From Clostridia bacterium (GTDB lineage Bacteria; Bacillota; Clostridia; Oscillospirales; Acutalibacteraceae), in contig JAGAMK010000006.1 in assembly GCA_017624735.1 (NCBI GenBank), forward strand, positions 1-56,290: DNA of 56,290 nt, written 5' to 3'. The position numbers and the translations under genes are program-made. This document shows, in pieces, positions 7,152 through 16,451 of the stretch (positions are counted from its first letter, which is position 1; each line of letters begins with the position of its first letter). The notes under the pieces were generated by a model that did no database searches, was not told where the DNA came from, and saw only the letters and a list, made by a program, of their open reading frames with translations.

Positions 7152-8810
7152 ATGAAGAAATTTTATCTTAAACCAAAGTTTTTCAGCACAATGAAAAACT
7201 ATTCAAAGGAACAGGCTATAAAGGATATTGTAGCAGGTGTCATAGTTGCAATTATTGCATTACCATTGTCAATTGCTTTAGCAGTAGCATCGGGTGTTGA
7301 ACCGGCATGTGGTGTTTATACTGCGATTTTTGCAGGCTTTATGGTTTCCTTTTTAGGTGGTAGCCGTGTGCAGATTGCAGGACCTACTGCTGCCTTTGCA
7401 ACTGTTGTTGCAGGAATTGTGGCAACTCAAGGTATGGAAGGCTTAATTATCGCCACAATCCTTGCAGGTATATTCTTAATTCTTATGGGTGTGTTTAAAT
7501 TAGGCTCCTTGATTAAGTTTATCCCTTACACAATCACAACGGGCTTTACTGCAGGTATTGCAGTTACAATCTTCATCGGTCAGATTAAAGATTTCTTGGG
7601 TTTGCAGTATGCTGATGGGGTAAAACCTATTGAGGCGATTGAAAAAATTGAGGCAAATATCCATGCTATTGGTACTTTCAGTTGGCAAGCACTTTTAGTT
7701 GGTGCAGTTTCTCTTGCTATACTTATTATATATCCTAAATTTGAAAAGAAAATCCCACCATCACTTATCGCTGTTATTGTTGGTGCATTGATGGTTAAAT
7801 TTATTCCATCACTTGACAATGGAGTTTTCACAATAGGTGAGTTATATACAATTCCGTCAGGTTTCCCAAAATTCGCACTTTCGGGAATGGAATTCAGTTT
7901 TGCAAAAGTGTCAGCGGTTTTGCCTGACGCATTTACAATAGCAATTCTTGCTGCTATTGAATCTTTGCTTTCCTGCGTTGTTGCAGATAGTATGGTGAAT
8001 TCACGTCATAACTCAAATGCTGAACTTGTAGCACAGGGCGTGGGTAATATTGCATCTGTATTGTTTGGTGGAATCCCTGCAACCGGCGCAATCGCAAGAA
8101 CTGCAGCTAATGCAAAAAACGGAGGTAGAACTCCTGTGGCAGGTATGGTGCACGCAGTTGTGCTTTTATTGGTACTTTTATTTCTCATGCCTTTGGCAGG
8201 ACTTATTCCAATGCCAACTATTGCAGCAATCCTCTTTATGGTTGCCTACAATATGAGCGAGTGGAAAAAGTTTGTACATATAGTAAAGACAGCACCAAAA
8301 AATGATATTATCGTTATGGTAATAACATTTGGACTTACGGTTATCTTTGATTTGGTTATTGCTATTGAAGTTGGTATGCTTCTTGCTGCTATGCTCTTTA
8401 TGAAACGAATGAGCGAGGAAACAGCGGTAACAGGCTGGAAATACGTGGACAGCGAAAATGATACGGACAGTCTTGATTTGAAAGCTGTTCCAAAGAATGT
8501 CCGTGTTTATGAAATTAGTGGACCGTTGTTCTTTGGCGCAGCGGACAAAATTCTTGATATTCAGTTAAAGGAATATACAAATTGTCTTGTATTGCGAATG
8601 AGAGGTGTTAATGCAATTGATGCAACTGCAATGCACTCTCTTGAAACCCTTTATAAGAAATGCCAGAGTAAAGGAATAGCACTTATTCTTTCTCACGTAA
8701 ACGAGCAACCTCTTAATGCTATGAAAAAAGCAGGATTTTACGACAAAGTTGGTTCAGATAATTTCTGTGCTCATATTGATGAAGCTCTTGCATGTGCTGC
8801 AAACAAATAG
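7152..8810 (+). CDS. SulP-family inorganic anion transporter with STAS domain
   Basis: A 552-residue membrane transporter of the SulP/SLC26 family, whose members move sulfate, bicarbonate or other anions. The N-terminal core (about residues 20-430) has many hydrophobic helices with the family features DIVAGVIVAIIALPLSIALA and ARTAANAKNGGRTPVAGMVHA. The C-terminal STAS domain covers about residues 445-550 (RVYEISGPLFFGAADKI, LRMRGVNAIDATAMHSLE). The family's typical length is met. It is a single-gene unit with its own promoter and terminator. The substrate cannot be told. Confidence 0.93.
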   Translation: MKKFYLKPKFFSTMKNYSKEQAIKDIVAGVIVAIIALPLSIALAVASGVEPACGVYTAIFAGFMVSFLGGSRVQIAGPTAAFATVVAGIVATQGMEGLIIATILAGIFLILMGVFKLGSLIKFIPYTITTGFTAGIAVTIFIGQIKDFLGLQYADGVKPIEAIEKIEANIHAIGTFSWQALLVGAVSLAILIIYPKFEKKIPPSLIAVIVGALMVKFIPSLDNGVFTIGELYTIPSGFPKFALSGMEFSFAKVSAVLPDAFTIAILAAIESLLSCVVADSMVNSRHNSNAELVAQGVGNIASVLFGGIPATGAIARTAANAKNGGRTPVAGMVHAVVLLLVLLFLMPLAGLIPMPTIAAILFMVAYNMSEWKKFVHIVKTAPKNDIIVMVITFGLTVIFDLVIAIEVGMLLAAMLFMKRMSEETAVTGWKYVDSENDTDSLDLKAVPKNVRVYEISGPLFFGAADKILDIQLKEYTNCLVLRMRGVNAIDATAMHSLETLYKKCQSKGIALILSHVNEQPLNAMKKAGFYDKVGSDNFCAHIDEALACAANK

Positions 8811-8823
8811 AATAAAATATAAG

Positions 8824-8856
8824 ATACGGTAGAGAAGAAATCTACCGTATTTTTTC
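8824..8856 (+). terminator. Terminator after SulP gene
   Basis: Perfect 10-bp stem ATACGGTAGA/TCTACCGTAT, 7-nt loop, then TTTTTTC. Confidence 0.9.
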
Positions 8857-9017
8857 TTTTTCGAGAGTTTTTTACTAAACATATTATATATATGTGATTT
8901 TGGCAGTCAAAAAACATATAAATTTAGTGGTAAAAACAGACGAAAACACAAGATGTTGTGCAGATTCTATGTTGTGAAAAAAATCTGCATTTTTCACAAA
9001 TTTTTTTAAAAAAGTTC

Positions 9018-9046
9018 TTGCAATTTTACTAAGTGTATGCTAAAAT
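9018..9046 (+). promoter_or_regulatory. Promoter of the S10 ribosomal superoperon
   Basis: TTGCAA (9018-9023) and TAAAAT (9041-9046), 17-bp spacer, preceded by an A/T-rich tract. Transcription would start near 9053, leaving a leader of about 310 nt. The stretch 8857-9017 shows nothing else recognisable. Confidence 0.75.
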
Positions 9047-9052
9047 ATATAA

Positions 9053-9358
9053 GCATTCTGCGGCTTTGGGCGAATTCTGCCCAAATCACAGAAAACGATA
9101 TGCGATGAAGCGGTAGGTGGCTGCACGACGATGCAGGGAATTACCGTGGAGTATGTCTGATTTTAAATCGGGCGACCAATAATGCTTTAAAAACCTTGCG
9201 GCATACCCCAACTGTGCCGTAACGGTACTTGCAGGAGCATTCTGCGCTATTTTACGCCGTCCGAAAAATCAGAACCGATTTTTCGGTTTTAAAAACGGAA
9301 GGGTGGAAACACCCGGATGAGTTGCAAGTAAAATAACGTGCCCAGTAAATTAGGAGGA
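9053..9358 (+). promoter_or_regulatory. Long structured 5' leader of the S10 operon, candidate autoregulatory RNA
   Basis: Several stems can be drawn: TTTGGGC/GCCCAAA (9065-9086); CGGTA...TACCG enclosing CTGCA-loop-TGCAG (about 9110-9147); GTATG/CATAC closing a multiloop; TGCCG-TAA-CGGTA; an A/U-rich stem CCGAAAAATC/GATTTTTCGG followed by TTTT that looks like an attenuator (about 9260-9290); and GGGTG-GAAA-CACCC. TACTTGCA near 9229 can pair with TTGCAAGTA near 9322. No open frame is evident. It probably senses a ribosomal protein, by analogy with other S10 operon leaders. Which protein is unknown. Confidence 0.6.
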
Positions 9359-9365
9359 AAACAAA

Positions 9366-9683
9366 ATGGCAGCAACAAAAGGTAAGAAAATCAGAATCAG
9401 ACTCAAGGGTTACGACCATGACCTTGTAGATAAGGCAGCTGAGAAGATTGTTGAAACTGCAAAGCGTACAGGCGCTCAGGTTTCAGGTCCAGTTCCACTT
9501 CCTACAGAAAAGGAAATCGTAACAATCCTTCGCGCTGTTCATAAGTACAAGGACAGCCGTGAACAGTTTGAGCAGAGAACACACAAAAGGCTTATCGACA
9601 TTTTAAGACCTTCAAACAAAACTGTTGAAGCTCTTACAAGTCTTGAGCTTCCTGCTGGTGTAGATATCGAGATTAAACTCTAA
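9366..9683 (+). CDS. rpsJ: 30S ribosomal protein S10
   Basis: A 105-residue S10, close to the usual 102-105. Conserved stretches [40 protein letters not shown] and the C-terminal [11 protein letters not shown] are present (first quoted in part of the family core). It sits in the 30S head and also acts as NusE in antitermination. AGGAGG lies 8 nt before the ATG. It is the first gene of the superoperon after the long leader. Confidence 0.98.
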   Translation: MAATKGKKIRIRLKGYDHDLVDKAAEKIVETAKRTGAQVSGPVPLPTEKEIVTILRAVHKYKDSREQFEQRTHKRLIDILRPSNKTVEALTSLELPAGVDIEIKL

Positions 9684-9709
9684 TCAAAAGAAAAACACCA
9701 AGCAAGGTC

Positions 9710-9726
9710 AAGTCGGTGAAAAACCG
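9710..9726 (+). promoter_or_regulatory. Small stem-loop between rpsJ and rplC
   Basis: GTCGGT-GAAAA-ACCGAC, 6-bp stem with GAAAA loop, 27 nt before rplC. It has no T tract, so it is probably a processing or translation-modulating hairpin. Confidence 0.45.
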
Positions 9727-9752
9727 ACCAATAACCAAAGGAGGAAATAGAA

Positions 9753-10385
9753 ATGAACAAAGGTCTTATCGGTAAAAAAATCGGTATGACACAGCTCTTC
9801 GACGAAAACGGTAAAGTAATTCCTGTTACAGTTGTTGAAGCTGGTCCATGCACAGTAGTGCAGAAGAAAACAATCGAGAACGACGGCTATGCAGCAGTTC
9901 AGGTTGGTTTTGGCGACGTTAAAGTTACAAAGGTGAACAAGCCAATGGCAGGTCACTTCAAGAAGGCTGACGTTGCTCCAAAGAAAGTGCTCAAGGAATT
10001 CAGACTTGCAGACACAGATTCAGTAAACGTAGGTGACGTCCTCAAGGCTGACATCTTCGCAGTAGGCGACAGAGTTGACGTTGTAGGAACAAGCAAAGGT
10101 AAGGGTACAGCAGGCGTAATTAAGCGTTGGAACTTCTCACGTCTTAAGGAAACTCACGGTACAGGCCCTGTTCACCGTCACGGTGGTTCACTCGGCGTTA
10201 TCGATCCAGCTCGTATCTTTAAAGGCAAGAAGATGGCTGGTCATCTCGGTGCTGAAAAAGTTACAGTACAAAACCTTGACATCGTTAAGGTAGACGTAGA
10301 AAACAACCTCATCGCTATTAAGGGCGCTATTCCAGGTCCTAAGAACGGTATCGTTGTTATCGCAGACTCAGTTAAATCAAAGTAA
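9753..10385 (+). CDS. rplC: 50S ribosomal protein L3
   Basis: A 210-residue L3, normal length for bacteria. It starts [16 protein letters not shown] and carries the loop [32 protein letters not shown] that reaches the peptidyl transferase region (quoted here only as a description of residues around 130-165). It is one of the earliest assembly proteins on 23S rRNA. AAAGGAGG precedes the ATG. Confidence 0.98.
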   Translation: MNKGLIGKKIGMTQLFDENGKVIPVTVVEAGPCTVVQKKTIENDGYAAVQVGFGDVKVTKVNKPMAGHFKKADVAPKKVLKEFRLADTDSVNVGDVLKADIFAVGDRVDVVGTSKGKGTAGVIKRWNFSRLKETHGTGPVHRHGGSLGVIDPARIFKGKKMAGHLGAEKVTVQNLDIVKVDVENNLIAIKGAIPGPKNGIVVIADSVKSK

Positions 10386-10402
10386 GAGAGGAGAGTTAAG
10401 AA

Positions 10403-11026
10403 ATGGCTAAATTAGCAGTAGTAGATACAAAGGGCAAGAAAGTTTCTGATATCGAGCTTAACGACGGCATTTTCGCTATCGAGCCAAACAAATCAGCAAT
10501 GCACCTTGTAGTAGTTAATTACTTGGCACATCAGCGTCAGGGTACACAGTCAACTCTCACTCGTGCAGAGGTGTCTGGTGGCGGTAAGAAACCATGGAGA
10601 CAGAAGGGCACAGGTAGAGCTCGTCAGGGTTCAACAAGAGCTCCTCAGTGGACACATGGTGGTATCACATTTGGTCCTAAGCCACGTGCTTACGGCTTCT
10701 CAATCAACAAGAAGGTAAGAAGACTTGCTATGAAATCAGCTCTTTCTTCAAAAGTTGCAGCTGATGAAATGATTGTTCTTGATTCATTCAACATGGATGC
10801 AATCAAAACAAAGGAAATGGCAAACGTTCTCGCAGCTATCGAAGCTGGCAAGAAAACACTTATCGTTCTTCCTGAGAAAAATGACGTAGTTTATAAGAGC
10901 GCAAGAAACATCGCTGGTGTTAACACAACTCTTGTAAACACACTTAATGTTTATGACATTCTTAACTGCGACAAAATCGTAGTTCTTAAGGATGCAGTAG
11001 CAAAAATTGAGGAGGTTTACGCATAA
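10403..11026 (+). CDS. rplD: 50S ribosomal protein L4
   Basis: A 207-residue L4. The exit-tunnel loop region is recognisable around residues 45-80 ([20 protein letters not shown], then [11 protein letters not shown]). In several bacteria L4 is the protein that represses its own S10 operon by binding the leader, so it is a natural candidate ligand for the 9053-9358 leader, although this is not shown here. Its last base is shared with the rplW start. Confidence 0.98.
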   Translation: MAKLAVVDTKGKKVSDIELNDGIFAIEPNKSAMHLVVVNYLAHQRQGTQSTLTRAEVSGGGKKPWRQKGTGRARQGSTRAPQWTHGGITFGPKPRAYGFSINKKVRRLAMKSALSSKVAADEMIVLDSFNMDAIKTKEMANVLAAIEAGKKTLIVLPEKNDVVYKSARNIAGVNTTLVNTLNVYDILNCDKIVVLKDAVAKIEEVYA

Positions 11027-11319
11027 TGAAACTTGCACAGGAAATTATCCTCGCTCCCGTTATTACTGAAGAGTCAATGATGGGCACTGCAGACAAAAAG
11101 TACACATTCAAAGTTGCTAAGGATGCAACTAAGGTTGACATCGCAAAAGCTGTTGAAACACTTTTCGGTGTAAAAGTTGAAAAAGTTAACACAATGAACG
11201 TACGTGGTCAGTTAAGACGCTACGGTCGTTTCGAGGGCTTCAAGGCTTCTTGGAAAAAGGCTATCGTAACTTTGACAGCAGATTCAAAGACAATCGAGTT
11301 CTTTGACGGAATGATGTAA
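11026..11319 (+). CDS. rplW: 50S ribosomal protein L23
   Basis: A 97-residue L23 at the polypeptide exit, where SRP and trigger factor dock. Conserved features are ILAPVITEESM near the start, KYTFKVAKDATKVDIAKAVE in the middle, and VNTMNVRGQLRRYGR. It overlaps the rplD stop by one base (TAATG), so translation is coupled. The ribosome site GAGGAGG-like sequence is inside rplD. Confidence 0.98.
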   Translation: MKLAQEIILAPVITEESMMGTADKKYTFKVAKDATKVDIAKAVETLFGVKVEKVNTMNVRGQLRRYGRFEGFKASWKKAIVTLTADSKTIEFFDGMM

Positions 11320-11329
11320 TGATTTTGAG

Positions 11330-11392
11330 GTCAGGCGGTAAGGTATGGAGTTTCGACATACTCCGCAAAGCTTCCTGACAGGCTCTAGAGCC
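11330..11392 (+). promoter_or_regulatory. Structured spacer between rplW and rplB
   Basis: GTCAGG (11330-11335) pairs with CCTGAC (11374-11379), enclosing GGAGT/ACTCC (11347-11351 with 11360-11364). Immediately after is the perfect palindrome GGCTCTAGAGCC (11381-11392). This 111-nt gap is the longest within the S10 part of the operon, where genes are otherwise 0-70 nt apart. It may be a processing site or translational control element for rplB. Confidence 0.5.
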
Positions 11393-11430
11393 ACTCCATA
11401 TTATTAAAATTAACAAAGGAGATGAAAGAA

Positions 11431-12261
11431 ATGTCGATTAAAGTCTTCAAACCGACAACAAATGCTAGACGTAACATGTCGGTTACAGATTATTCCGAGC
11501 TTTCAAAGGTTGCTCCAGAGAGAAGTCTTCTTGCTCCTCTTAAAAAGCACTCAGGCCGTAACAGCTACGGAAGAATTACAGTTCGTCATCACGGTGGCGG
11601 AAACCGCAGAAAGTACCGTATTATCGACTTCAAGAGAGATAAGATGGGCGCTGCAACAGTATTAACACTTGAGTATGACCCAAACCGTTCAGCTCATATC
11701 GCTCTCGTTCAGTACGAAGATGGTGAAAAGAGATACATCCTTGCTCCTGTAGGCCTTAAAGTAGGCGATACAGTAGCAGCAGGTGCAGACGCTGACATCA
11801 AGCCAGGTAACGCACTTCCTCTTACAAACATCCCAACAGGTACATTCGTACACAACGTAGAACTTTACCCAGGTAGAGGCGGTCAGTTAGCAAGAGCAGC
11901 TGGTAACGCAGCACAGCTCATGGCTAAAGAAGGCATTTATGCACTTCTCAGACTTCCTTCAGGTGAACTTAGAAACGTTCCTGCAACATGTATGGCAACA
12001 GTTGGTACAGTAGGAAATGCTGACCACGAAAACGTTAAAATCGGTAAAGCAGGTCGTACACGTCACATGGGTATCCGTCCAACAGTTCGTGGTTCTGTTA
12101 TGAACCCTAACGACCACCCTCACGGTGGTGGTGAAGGTAAGTCACCAATCGGTCGTCCAGGTCCTTGCACACCATGGGGTAAACCAGCTCTTGGTTACAA
12201 GACAAGAAACAAGAAGAAGAGTTCCGACAAGCTTATCGTAAAGCGTCGTAACGGTAAATAA
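11431..12261 (+). CDS. rplB: 50S ribosomal protein L2
   Basis: A 276-residue L2, the usual length, starting [21 protein letters not shown] 11431 is chosen over 11422 because AAAGGAG abuts 11422, leaving no spacing. The conserved C-terminal region contains the motif [20 protein letters not shown] around residue 225-245, with the histidine implicated in peptidyl transferase activity. It binds 23S rRNA and is needed for subunit association. Confidence 0.98.
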   Translation: MSIKVFKPTTNARRNMSVTDYSELSKVAPERSLLAPLKKHSGRNSYGRITVRHHGGGNRRKYRIIDFKRDKMGAATVLTLEYDPNRSAHIALVQYEDGEKRYILAPVGLKVGDTVAAGADADIKPGNALPLTNIPTGTFVHNVELYPGRGGQLARAAGNAAQLMAKEGIYALLRLPSGELRNVPATCMATVGTVGNADHENVKIGKAGRTRHMGIRPTVRGSVMNPNDHPHGGGEGKSPIGRPGPCTPWGKPALGYKTRNKKKSSDKLIVKRRNGK

Positions 12262-12283
12262 TGGGAAAGGAGCTGTCATTTAA

Positions 12284-12565
12284 ATGAGTAGAAGTACTAA
12301 AAAAGGACCTTATGTAGAAGATAGTCTTATGAAAAAGGTCGAAGCAATGAATGCAAATGGCGAGAAAATCGCTATTAAGACATGGAGCCGCAGCTCAACA
12401 ATTTTCCCAGATTTTGTTGGTCATACATTTGCGGTACATGATGGTAGAAAGCATGTTCCTGTATATGTTACAGAAGACATGGTTGGCCACAAATTAGGCG
12501 AATTTGCACCTACAAGAACTTACAAAGGTCATGCAGGTTCAAAAACATCTAACAACGGTAAATAA
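12284..12565 (+). CDS. rpsS: 30S ribosomal protein S19
   Basis: A 93-residue S19, normal length. It begins [20 protein letters not shown] and has the conserved core [20 protein letters not shown] and the tail [15 protein letters not shown]. It lies in the 30S head and contacts S13 and L5 (bridge B1). GGAAAGGAG precedes the ATG. Confidence 0.98.
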   Translation: MSRSTKKGPYVEDSLMKKVEAMNANGEKIAIKTWSRSSTIFPDFVGHTFAVHDGRKHVPVYVTEDMVGHKLGEFAPTRTYKGHAGSKTSNNGK

Positions 12566-12587
12566 GTCGAAAGGAGTGTATTAAATA

Positions 12588-12920
12588 ATGGAAGCAACAG
12601 CAAAAGTTACTTTTGTGCGAATTGCACCACGTAAGGTAAAGATTGTTCTTAACCTTATCAGAAATAAACCATGTGATGAAGCAATGGCGATTCTTAAATA
12701 CACACCTAAGGCTGCGTGTGAACCACTTTACAAGCTTCTCAAGTCAGCTATGGCTAACGCAGAGATGAAGAACATGGACGTTTCAAGACTCTATGTTGCA
12801 GCTTGTTCAGTTGACCAGGGTCCTACTCTTAAGAGAATCAGAGCTCGTGACAAGGGTAGAGCTTACAGAATCAACAAGAAAACATCACATATCAACATCA
12901 CACTTAAGGAAGCAGAATAA
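12588..12920 (+). CDS. rplV: 50S ribosomal protein L22
   Basis: A 110-residue L22. It opens with VTFVRIAPRKVKIVLNLIRN, and the beta-hairpin that lines the exit tunnel and touches the macrolide site is near residues 80-95 (DQGPTLKRIRARDKGRA). GAAAGGAG precedes the ATG. Confidence 0.98.
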   Translation: MEATAKVTFVRIAPRKVKIVLNLIRNKPCDEAMAILKYTPKAACEPLYKLLKSAMANAEMKNMDVSRLYVAACSVDQGPTLKRIRARDKGRAYRINKKTSHINITLKEAE

Positions 12921-12935
12921 GGAGGAGGTTAAGTT

Positions 12936-13607
12936 ATGGGCCAGAAAGTTAATCCAACCGGTTTAAGAATCGGCGTTATTAAAAACTGGGAATCACGCTG
13001 GTATGCAGACAAGTCAAGCTTCGGCGACACACTTGTTTCTGACTACGAGCTTCGTGAATATCTCCTTAAGACACTCGCTCCTGCAGGTGTTCCAAAGGTA
13101 GAAATCGAAAGAGATGCAAAAAGAGTTCGCATCAACATTCACTGCGCAAAGCCTGGCATGGTAATCGGCCGTCAGGGTGCAGAGATTGAAAAACTTAAAG
13201 ACACATGTAAAAAGATGCTTGGCGGCGATAAAGAAGTTTTCATCAATATCGTTGAAGTTAAGCAGCCAGACCTCAATGCACAGCTCGTTGCTGAAAGCAT
13301 TGCTTCACAGCTTGAAAGAAGAATTTCTTTCAGAAGAGCTCTTAAGCAGTCAATCGGCAGAACAATGAGACTTGGTGCAAAGGGTATCAAAACTCAGGTT
13401 AGCGGTCGTATCGGCGGTGCTGAAATCGCTCGTTCAGAACAGTATCATGAAGGTACTATTCCACTTCAGACAATTCGTGCTGACATCGATTATGGTTTTG
13501 CAGAAGCAAACACAACATACGGTAAACTCGGTGTTAAAGTATGGATTTACAAAGGCGAAGTTCTTCACGAAAGCCGCAAATCACGTAAAGAAGGAGGCAC
13601 AAAATAA
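12936..13607 (+). CDS. rpsC: 30S ribosomal protein S3
   Basis: A 223-residue S3. The N terminus [20 protein letters not shown] is typical. The KH-type RNA-binding domain contains [15 protein letters not shown] (GxxG near residues 72-76). S3 lies at the mRNA entry tunnel and contributes helicase activity. AAGGAGGAGG precedes it. Its stop overlaps the rplP start by one base. Confidence 0.98.
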   Translation: MGQKVNPTGLRIGVIKNWESRWYADKSSFGDTLVSDYELREYLLKTLAPAGVPKVEIERDAKRVRINIHCAKPGMVIGRQGAEIEKLKDTCKKMLGGDKEVFINIVEVKQPDLNAQLVAESIASQLERRISFRRALKQSIGRTMRLGAKGIKTQVSGRIGGAEIARSEQYHEGTIPLQTIRADIDYGFAEANTTYGKLGVKVWIYKGEVLHESRKSRKEGGTK

Positions 13608-14032
13608 TGCTTTTACCTAAGAGAGTAAAATACCGTCGCGTTCACAGAGGACGTTTGACAGGTAAAGCTTCAAGAGGTACTCAAGTTACTTATGGTGATT
13701 TCGGTCTTGTGTCTCTTGAACCAGCATGGATTACATCTAACCAAATCGAAGCAGCTCGTATTGCTATGACTCGTTACATCAAGCGTGGCGGTCAGGTTTG
13801 GATTAAGATTTTCCCAGACAAGCCAATTACAGAGAAACCAGCTGAAACTCGAATGGGTTCAGGTAAAGGTTCTCCAGAATATTGGGTAGCAGTTGTTAAG
13901 CCCGGTCGCGTAATGTTCGAAATCAAGGGCGTTTCAGAGGAAGTTGCTCGTGAGGCTATGCGTCTTGCAGCTATGAAACTTCCAGTAAAATGTAAGTTTG
14001 TAACTAAAGAAGAACAGGGTGGTGAGCAGTAA
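13607..14032 (+). CDS. rplP: 50S ribosomal protein L16
   Basis: A 141-residue L16, starting [20 protein letters not shown]. Conserved stretches [20 protein letters not shown] and [20 protein letters not shown] position the A- and P-site tRNA elbow region. It overlaps rpsC and rpmC by one base on each side, so the three are translated as a unit. Confidence 0.98.
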   Translation: MLLPKRVKYRRVHRGRLTGKASRGTQVTYGDFGLVSLEPAWITSNQIEAARIAMTRYIKRGGQVWIKIFPDKPITEKPAETRMGSGKGSPEYWVAVVKPGRVMFEIKGVSEEVAREAMRLAAMKLPVKCKFVTKEEQGGEQ

Positions 14033-14235
14033 TGAAAGCAAGCGAGATTAGAAACCTCTCTGCAAAAGAGTTGGATGCAAAGCTCTTAGAGCTTAAAGAC
14101 GAACTTTTCAAGCTTCGTTTTCAACAAGCCATCAACCAACTCGAAAATCCTATGAGAATCAGTGCTGTTAAGAAGGATATCGCAAGAGTTAAAACAGTAA
14201 TTCGCGATATTGAACTTCACGGCAGTGAGTCTTAA
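14032..14235 (+). CDS. rpmC: 50S ribosomal protein L29
   Basis: A 67-residue helical hairpin protein starting [20 protein letters not shown] with the conserved [18 protein letters not shown]. It sits near the exit tunnel beside L23. It begins at the last base of rplP. Confidence 0.98.
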   Translation: MKASEIRNLSAKELDAKLLELKDELFKLRFQQAINQLENPMRISAVKKDIARVKTVIRDIELHGSES

Positions 14236-14255
14236 GGAAAGGGAGGGCGTTCAAA

Positions 14256-14510
14256 ATGGAAAGAAACCTCAGAAAAACATTAGTCGGCATCGTAACAAGC
14301 GATAAGATGGACAAAACTGTTGTTGTTTCAATCAAGGACAGAGTTAAGCATCCTCTTTACGGCAAAATCGTTAACAAGACAGTGAAGCTCAAGGCTCACG
14401 ACGAAAATAACGAATGCGGTGTAGGCGACAGAGTATTAGTAATGGAAACACGTCCACTTTCAAAAGATAAGAGATGGCGTGTTGCTGAAATTATCGAGAA
14501 AGCTAAGTAA
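14256..14510 (+). CDS. rpsQ: 30S ribosomal protein S17
   Basis: An 84-residue OB-fold protein. [20 protein letters not shown] and the basic loop [20 protein letters not shown] are family hallmarks. It is a primary 16S rRNA-binding protein of the 30S body. GGAAAGGGAGG precedes the ATG. Confidence 0.98.
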   Translation: MERNLRKTLVGIVTSDKMDKTVVVSIKDRVKHPLYGKIVNKTVKLKAHDENNECGVGDRVLVMETRPLSKDKRWRVAEIIEKAK

Positions 14511-14528
14511 TTAAAGGAGGCAATCATT

Positions 14529-14897
14529 GTGATACAGCAGCAAACTTACCTCAAGGTTGCCGACAACACAGGTGCAAAAGAAATTATGTGCATCCGAGTT
14601 CTCGGTGGTTCAGGTAGAAGATATGCTAACATCGGCGATGTTATCGTAGCATCTGTTAAGAAAGCAGCACCAGGCGGCGTTGTTAAAAAAGGCGATGTTG
14701 TGAAAGCAGTCGTTGTTCGTTCAGTAAAAGGCGTTCGCAGAGATGACGGAACATATATCCGTTTCGACGAAAACGCAGCAGTTATTATCAAAGAAGACAA
14801 AAACCCAAAAGGTACTCGTATCTTTGGGCCAGTAGCAAGAGAGCTTCGTGATAAGGACTATATGAAAATCCTTTCACTCGCTCCAGAAGTACTTTAA
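14529..14897 (+). CDS. rplN: 50S ribosomal protein L14
   Basis: A 122-residue L14 that starts at GTG: the product begins [20 protein letters not shown] exactly as the family does, and AAAGGAGG lies 8 nt upstream. It forms an intersubunit bridge and is the docking site of the silencing factor RsfS. It ends [16 protein letters not shown], as usual. Confidence 0.98.
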   Translation: MIQQQTYLKVADNTGAKEIMCIRVLGGSGRRYANIGDVIVASVKKAAPGGVVKKGDVVKAVVVRSVKGVRRDDGTYIRFDENAAVIIKEDKNPKGTRIFGPVARELRDKDYMKILSLAPEVL

Positions 14898-14910
14898 GGA
14901 GGTGCCCTAA

Positions 14911-15249
14911 ATGAATAAGGTTCATGTTAGAACAGGTGACGAAGTTATCGTTATCAACGGTAAAGACCGTGGCAAGAAGGGCAAGGTACTTGAAGTAAGC
15001 CCTTCAGAAGGCAAAGTTATTGTTGAAGGCGTAAATATGGTATCTAAGCACGTTAAACCTCGCAAGATGGGTGAACAGGGTGGTATCATCAAGGCAGAAA
15101 GTGCTCTTTACGCTGATAAAGTTCAGCTTGTTTGTCCTAAGTGCAAACAGCCTACAAGAGTAGGTCACGTAATTGAAGCTGACAAAGACGGTAAGAAAAA
15201 GAAGTATCGTGTTTGCAAAAAAGCAAACTGCGGTGCAAAGTTTGAATAA
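14911..15249 (+). CDS. rplX: 50S ribosomal protein L24, zinc-ribbon variant
   Basis: A 112-residue L24 with the N-terminal KOW motif ([20 protein letters not shown]). The C terminus carries two Cys pairs, [12 protein letters not shown] and [12 protein letters not shown], a probable zinc-binding extension. It is an assembly-initiating protein near the exit tunnel. AAGGAGGTG precedes the ATG. Confidence 0.97.
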   Translation: MNKVHVRTGDEVIVINGKDRGKKGKVLEVSPSEGKVIVEGVNMVSKHVKPRKMGEQGGIIKAESALYADKVQLVCPKCKQPTRVGHVIEADKDGKKKKYRVCKKANCGAKFE

Positions 15250-15263
15250 GGAGGAACAATAAA

Positions 15264-15806
15264 ATGGCAGTTAGACTTAGAGAAATGTACAAAGCCGACG
15301 TTGTTCCTGCACTTCAGAAGAAGTTCAACTACAAGAGCGTTATGCAGATTCCAAAGATTGATAAGGTAATTATCAACGTTGGATGTGGCGAAGCTAAGGA
15401 CAACGCGAAAGTTGTTGACGCAATTATCGGTGACCTTGCAAAAATCACAGGTCAGAAACCAGTTAAGTGCGTTGCTAAGAAATCAGTTGCTAACTTCAAG
15501 CTTCGTGAAGGTATGACAATCGGCGTTAAAGTAACACTTAGAGGCGACAAGATGTATGAATTCATCGACAGATTCTTCAACCTTGCTCTTCCTCGCGTTC
15601 GTGACTTCAGAGGTATCAACCCTAACTCATTCGATGGTAGAGGTAACTACTCAATGGGCGTTAAGGAACAGTTGATTTTCCCTGAAATCGATTACGATAA
15701 GATTGATAAGGTACGTGGCATGGATATTTGCTTCGTAACAACAGCTAACACAGATGAAGAAGCTCGTGAGCTTTTAACACTCATGGGTGCACCATTTGCT
15801 AAATAA
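15264..15806 (+). CDS. rplE: 50S ribosomal protein L5
   Basis: A 180-residue L5, full length. It contains [20 protein letters not shown] and the core [20 protein letters not shown]. It binds 5S rRNA and contacts P-site tRNA and S13. AAGGAGG precedes the ATG. Confidence 0.98.
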   Translation: MAVRLREMYKADVVPALQKKFNYKSVMQIPKIDKVIINVGCGEAKDNAKVVDAIIGDLAKITGQKPVKCVAKKSVANFKLREGMTIGVKVTLRGDKMYEFIDRFFNLALPRVRDFRGINPNSFDGRGNYSMGVKEQLIFPEIDYDKIDKVRGMDICFVTTANTDEEARELLTLMGAPFAK

Positions 15807-15819
15807 GGAGGGGTAGACA

Positions 15820-16005
15820 GTGGCAAAGACAGCGATGAAAGTTAAGCAGCAGAGAGCTGCAAAGTATTCAACAAGAGCTTACAACAGATGCAAAATCTGT
15901 GGTAGACCACATGCTTACCTCCGTAAATATGGCGTTTGCCGTATTTGCTTCAGAGAGTTAGCACACGCAGGTCAGATTCCTGGCGTGAAAAAATCAAGCT
16001 GGTAA
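15820..16005 (+). CDS. rpsN: 30S ribosomal protein S14, zinc type
   Basis: A 61-residue short S14, the zinc-binding form, with [20 protein letters not shown] supplying four cysteines. The start is GTG with AAGGAGGGG upstream; the product then begins [12 protein letters not shown] as expected. The short zinc form is typical of Gram-positive bacteria and contrasts with the about 90-100-residue zinc-free form. Confidence 0.97.
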   Translation: MAKTAMKVKQQRAAKYSTRAYNRCKICGRPHAYLRKYGVCRICFRELAHAGQIPGVKKSSW

Positions 16006-16039
16006 TAGAGCAATCTAAAATTATAGGAGGTAACTCATT

Positions 16040-16438
16040 ATGCAAATTACAGATGCAATCGGTGATATGCTCACCAGAATCCGTAATGCGAATTCCGCAA
16101 AGCATGATACAGTGAAAGTGCCTGCATCAAACATGAAGAAAGCGATTGCTCAAATTCTTGTTGATGAAGGTTACATCAAAGGATTTACAGTAGAGGAAGA
16201 CGGCAAACAGGGCGTTATCGAAATCGCTCTCAAGTACGGTCCTAACAAGTCAAGCGTAATCACAGGTCTTAGAAGAGTTTCAAAGCCAGGTTTACGTATT
16301 TACACAAACTGTGAAGACATGCCTAAGGTAATGAAAGGTCTTGGTATTGCAATCCTTTCAACATCAAAGGGTGTTATGACAGATAAAGAGGCTCGCAAAC
16401 TTAACGTAGGTGGCGAAGTTCTCGCATTCGTTTGGTAA
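16040..16438 (+). CDS. rpsH: 30S ribosomal protein S8
   Basis: A 132-residue S8 beginning [20 protein letters not shown] and ending [20 protein letters not shown] with the Phe-Val-Trp tail. It is a primary 16S rRNA binder, and in E. coli the repressor of the spc operon by binding at rplE. TAGGAGG precedes the ATG. Confidence 0.98.
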   Translation: MQITDAIGDMLTRIRNANSAKHDTVKVPASNMKKAIAQILVDEGYIKGFTVEEDGKQGVIEIALKYGPNKSSVITGLRRVSKPGLRIYTNCEDMPKVMKGLGIAILSTSKGVMTDKEARKLNVGGEVLAFVW

Positions 16439-16451
16439 GGAGGTACAGTAA

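Noticed and set aside
8857-9017. Possible regulatory RNA between SulP and the S10 promoter
   Set aside because: Only A/T-rich sequence without convincing stems beyond the SulP terminator.
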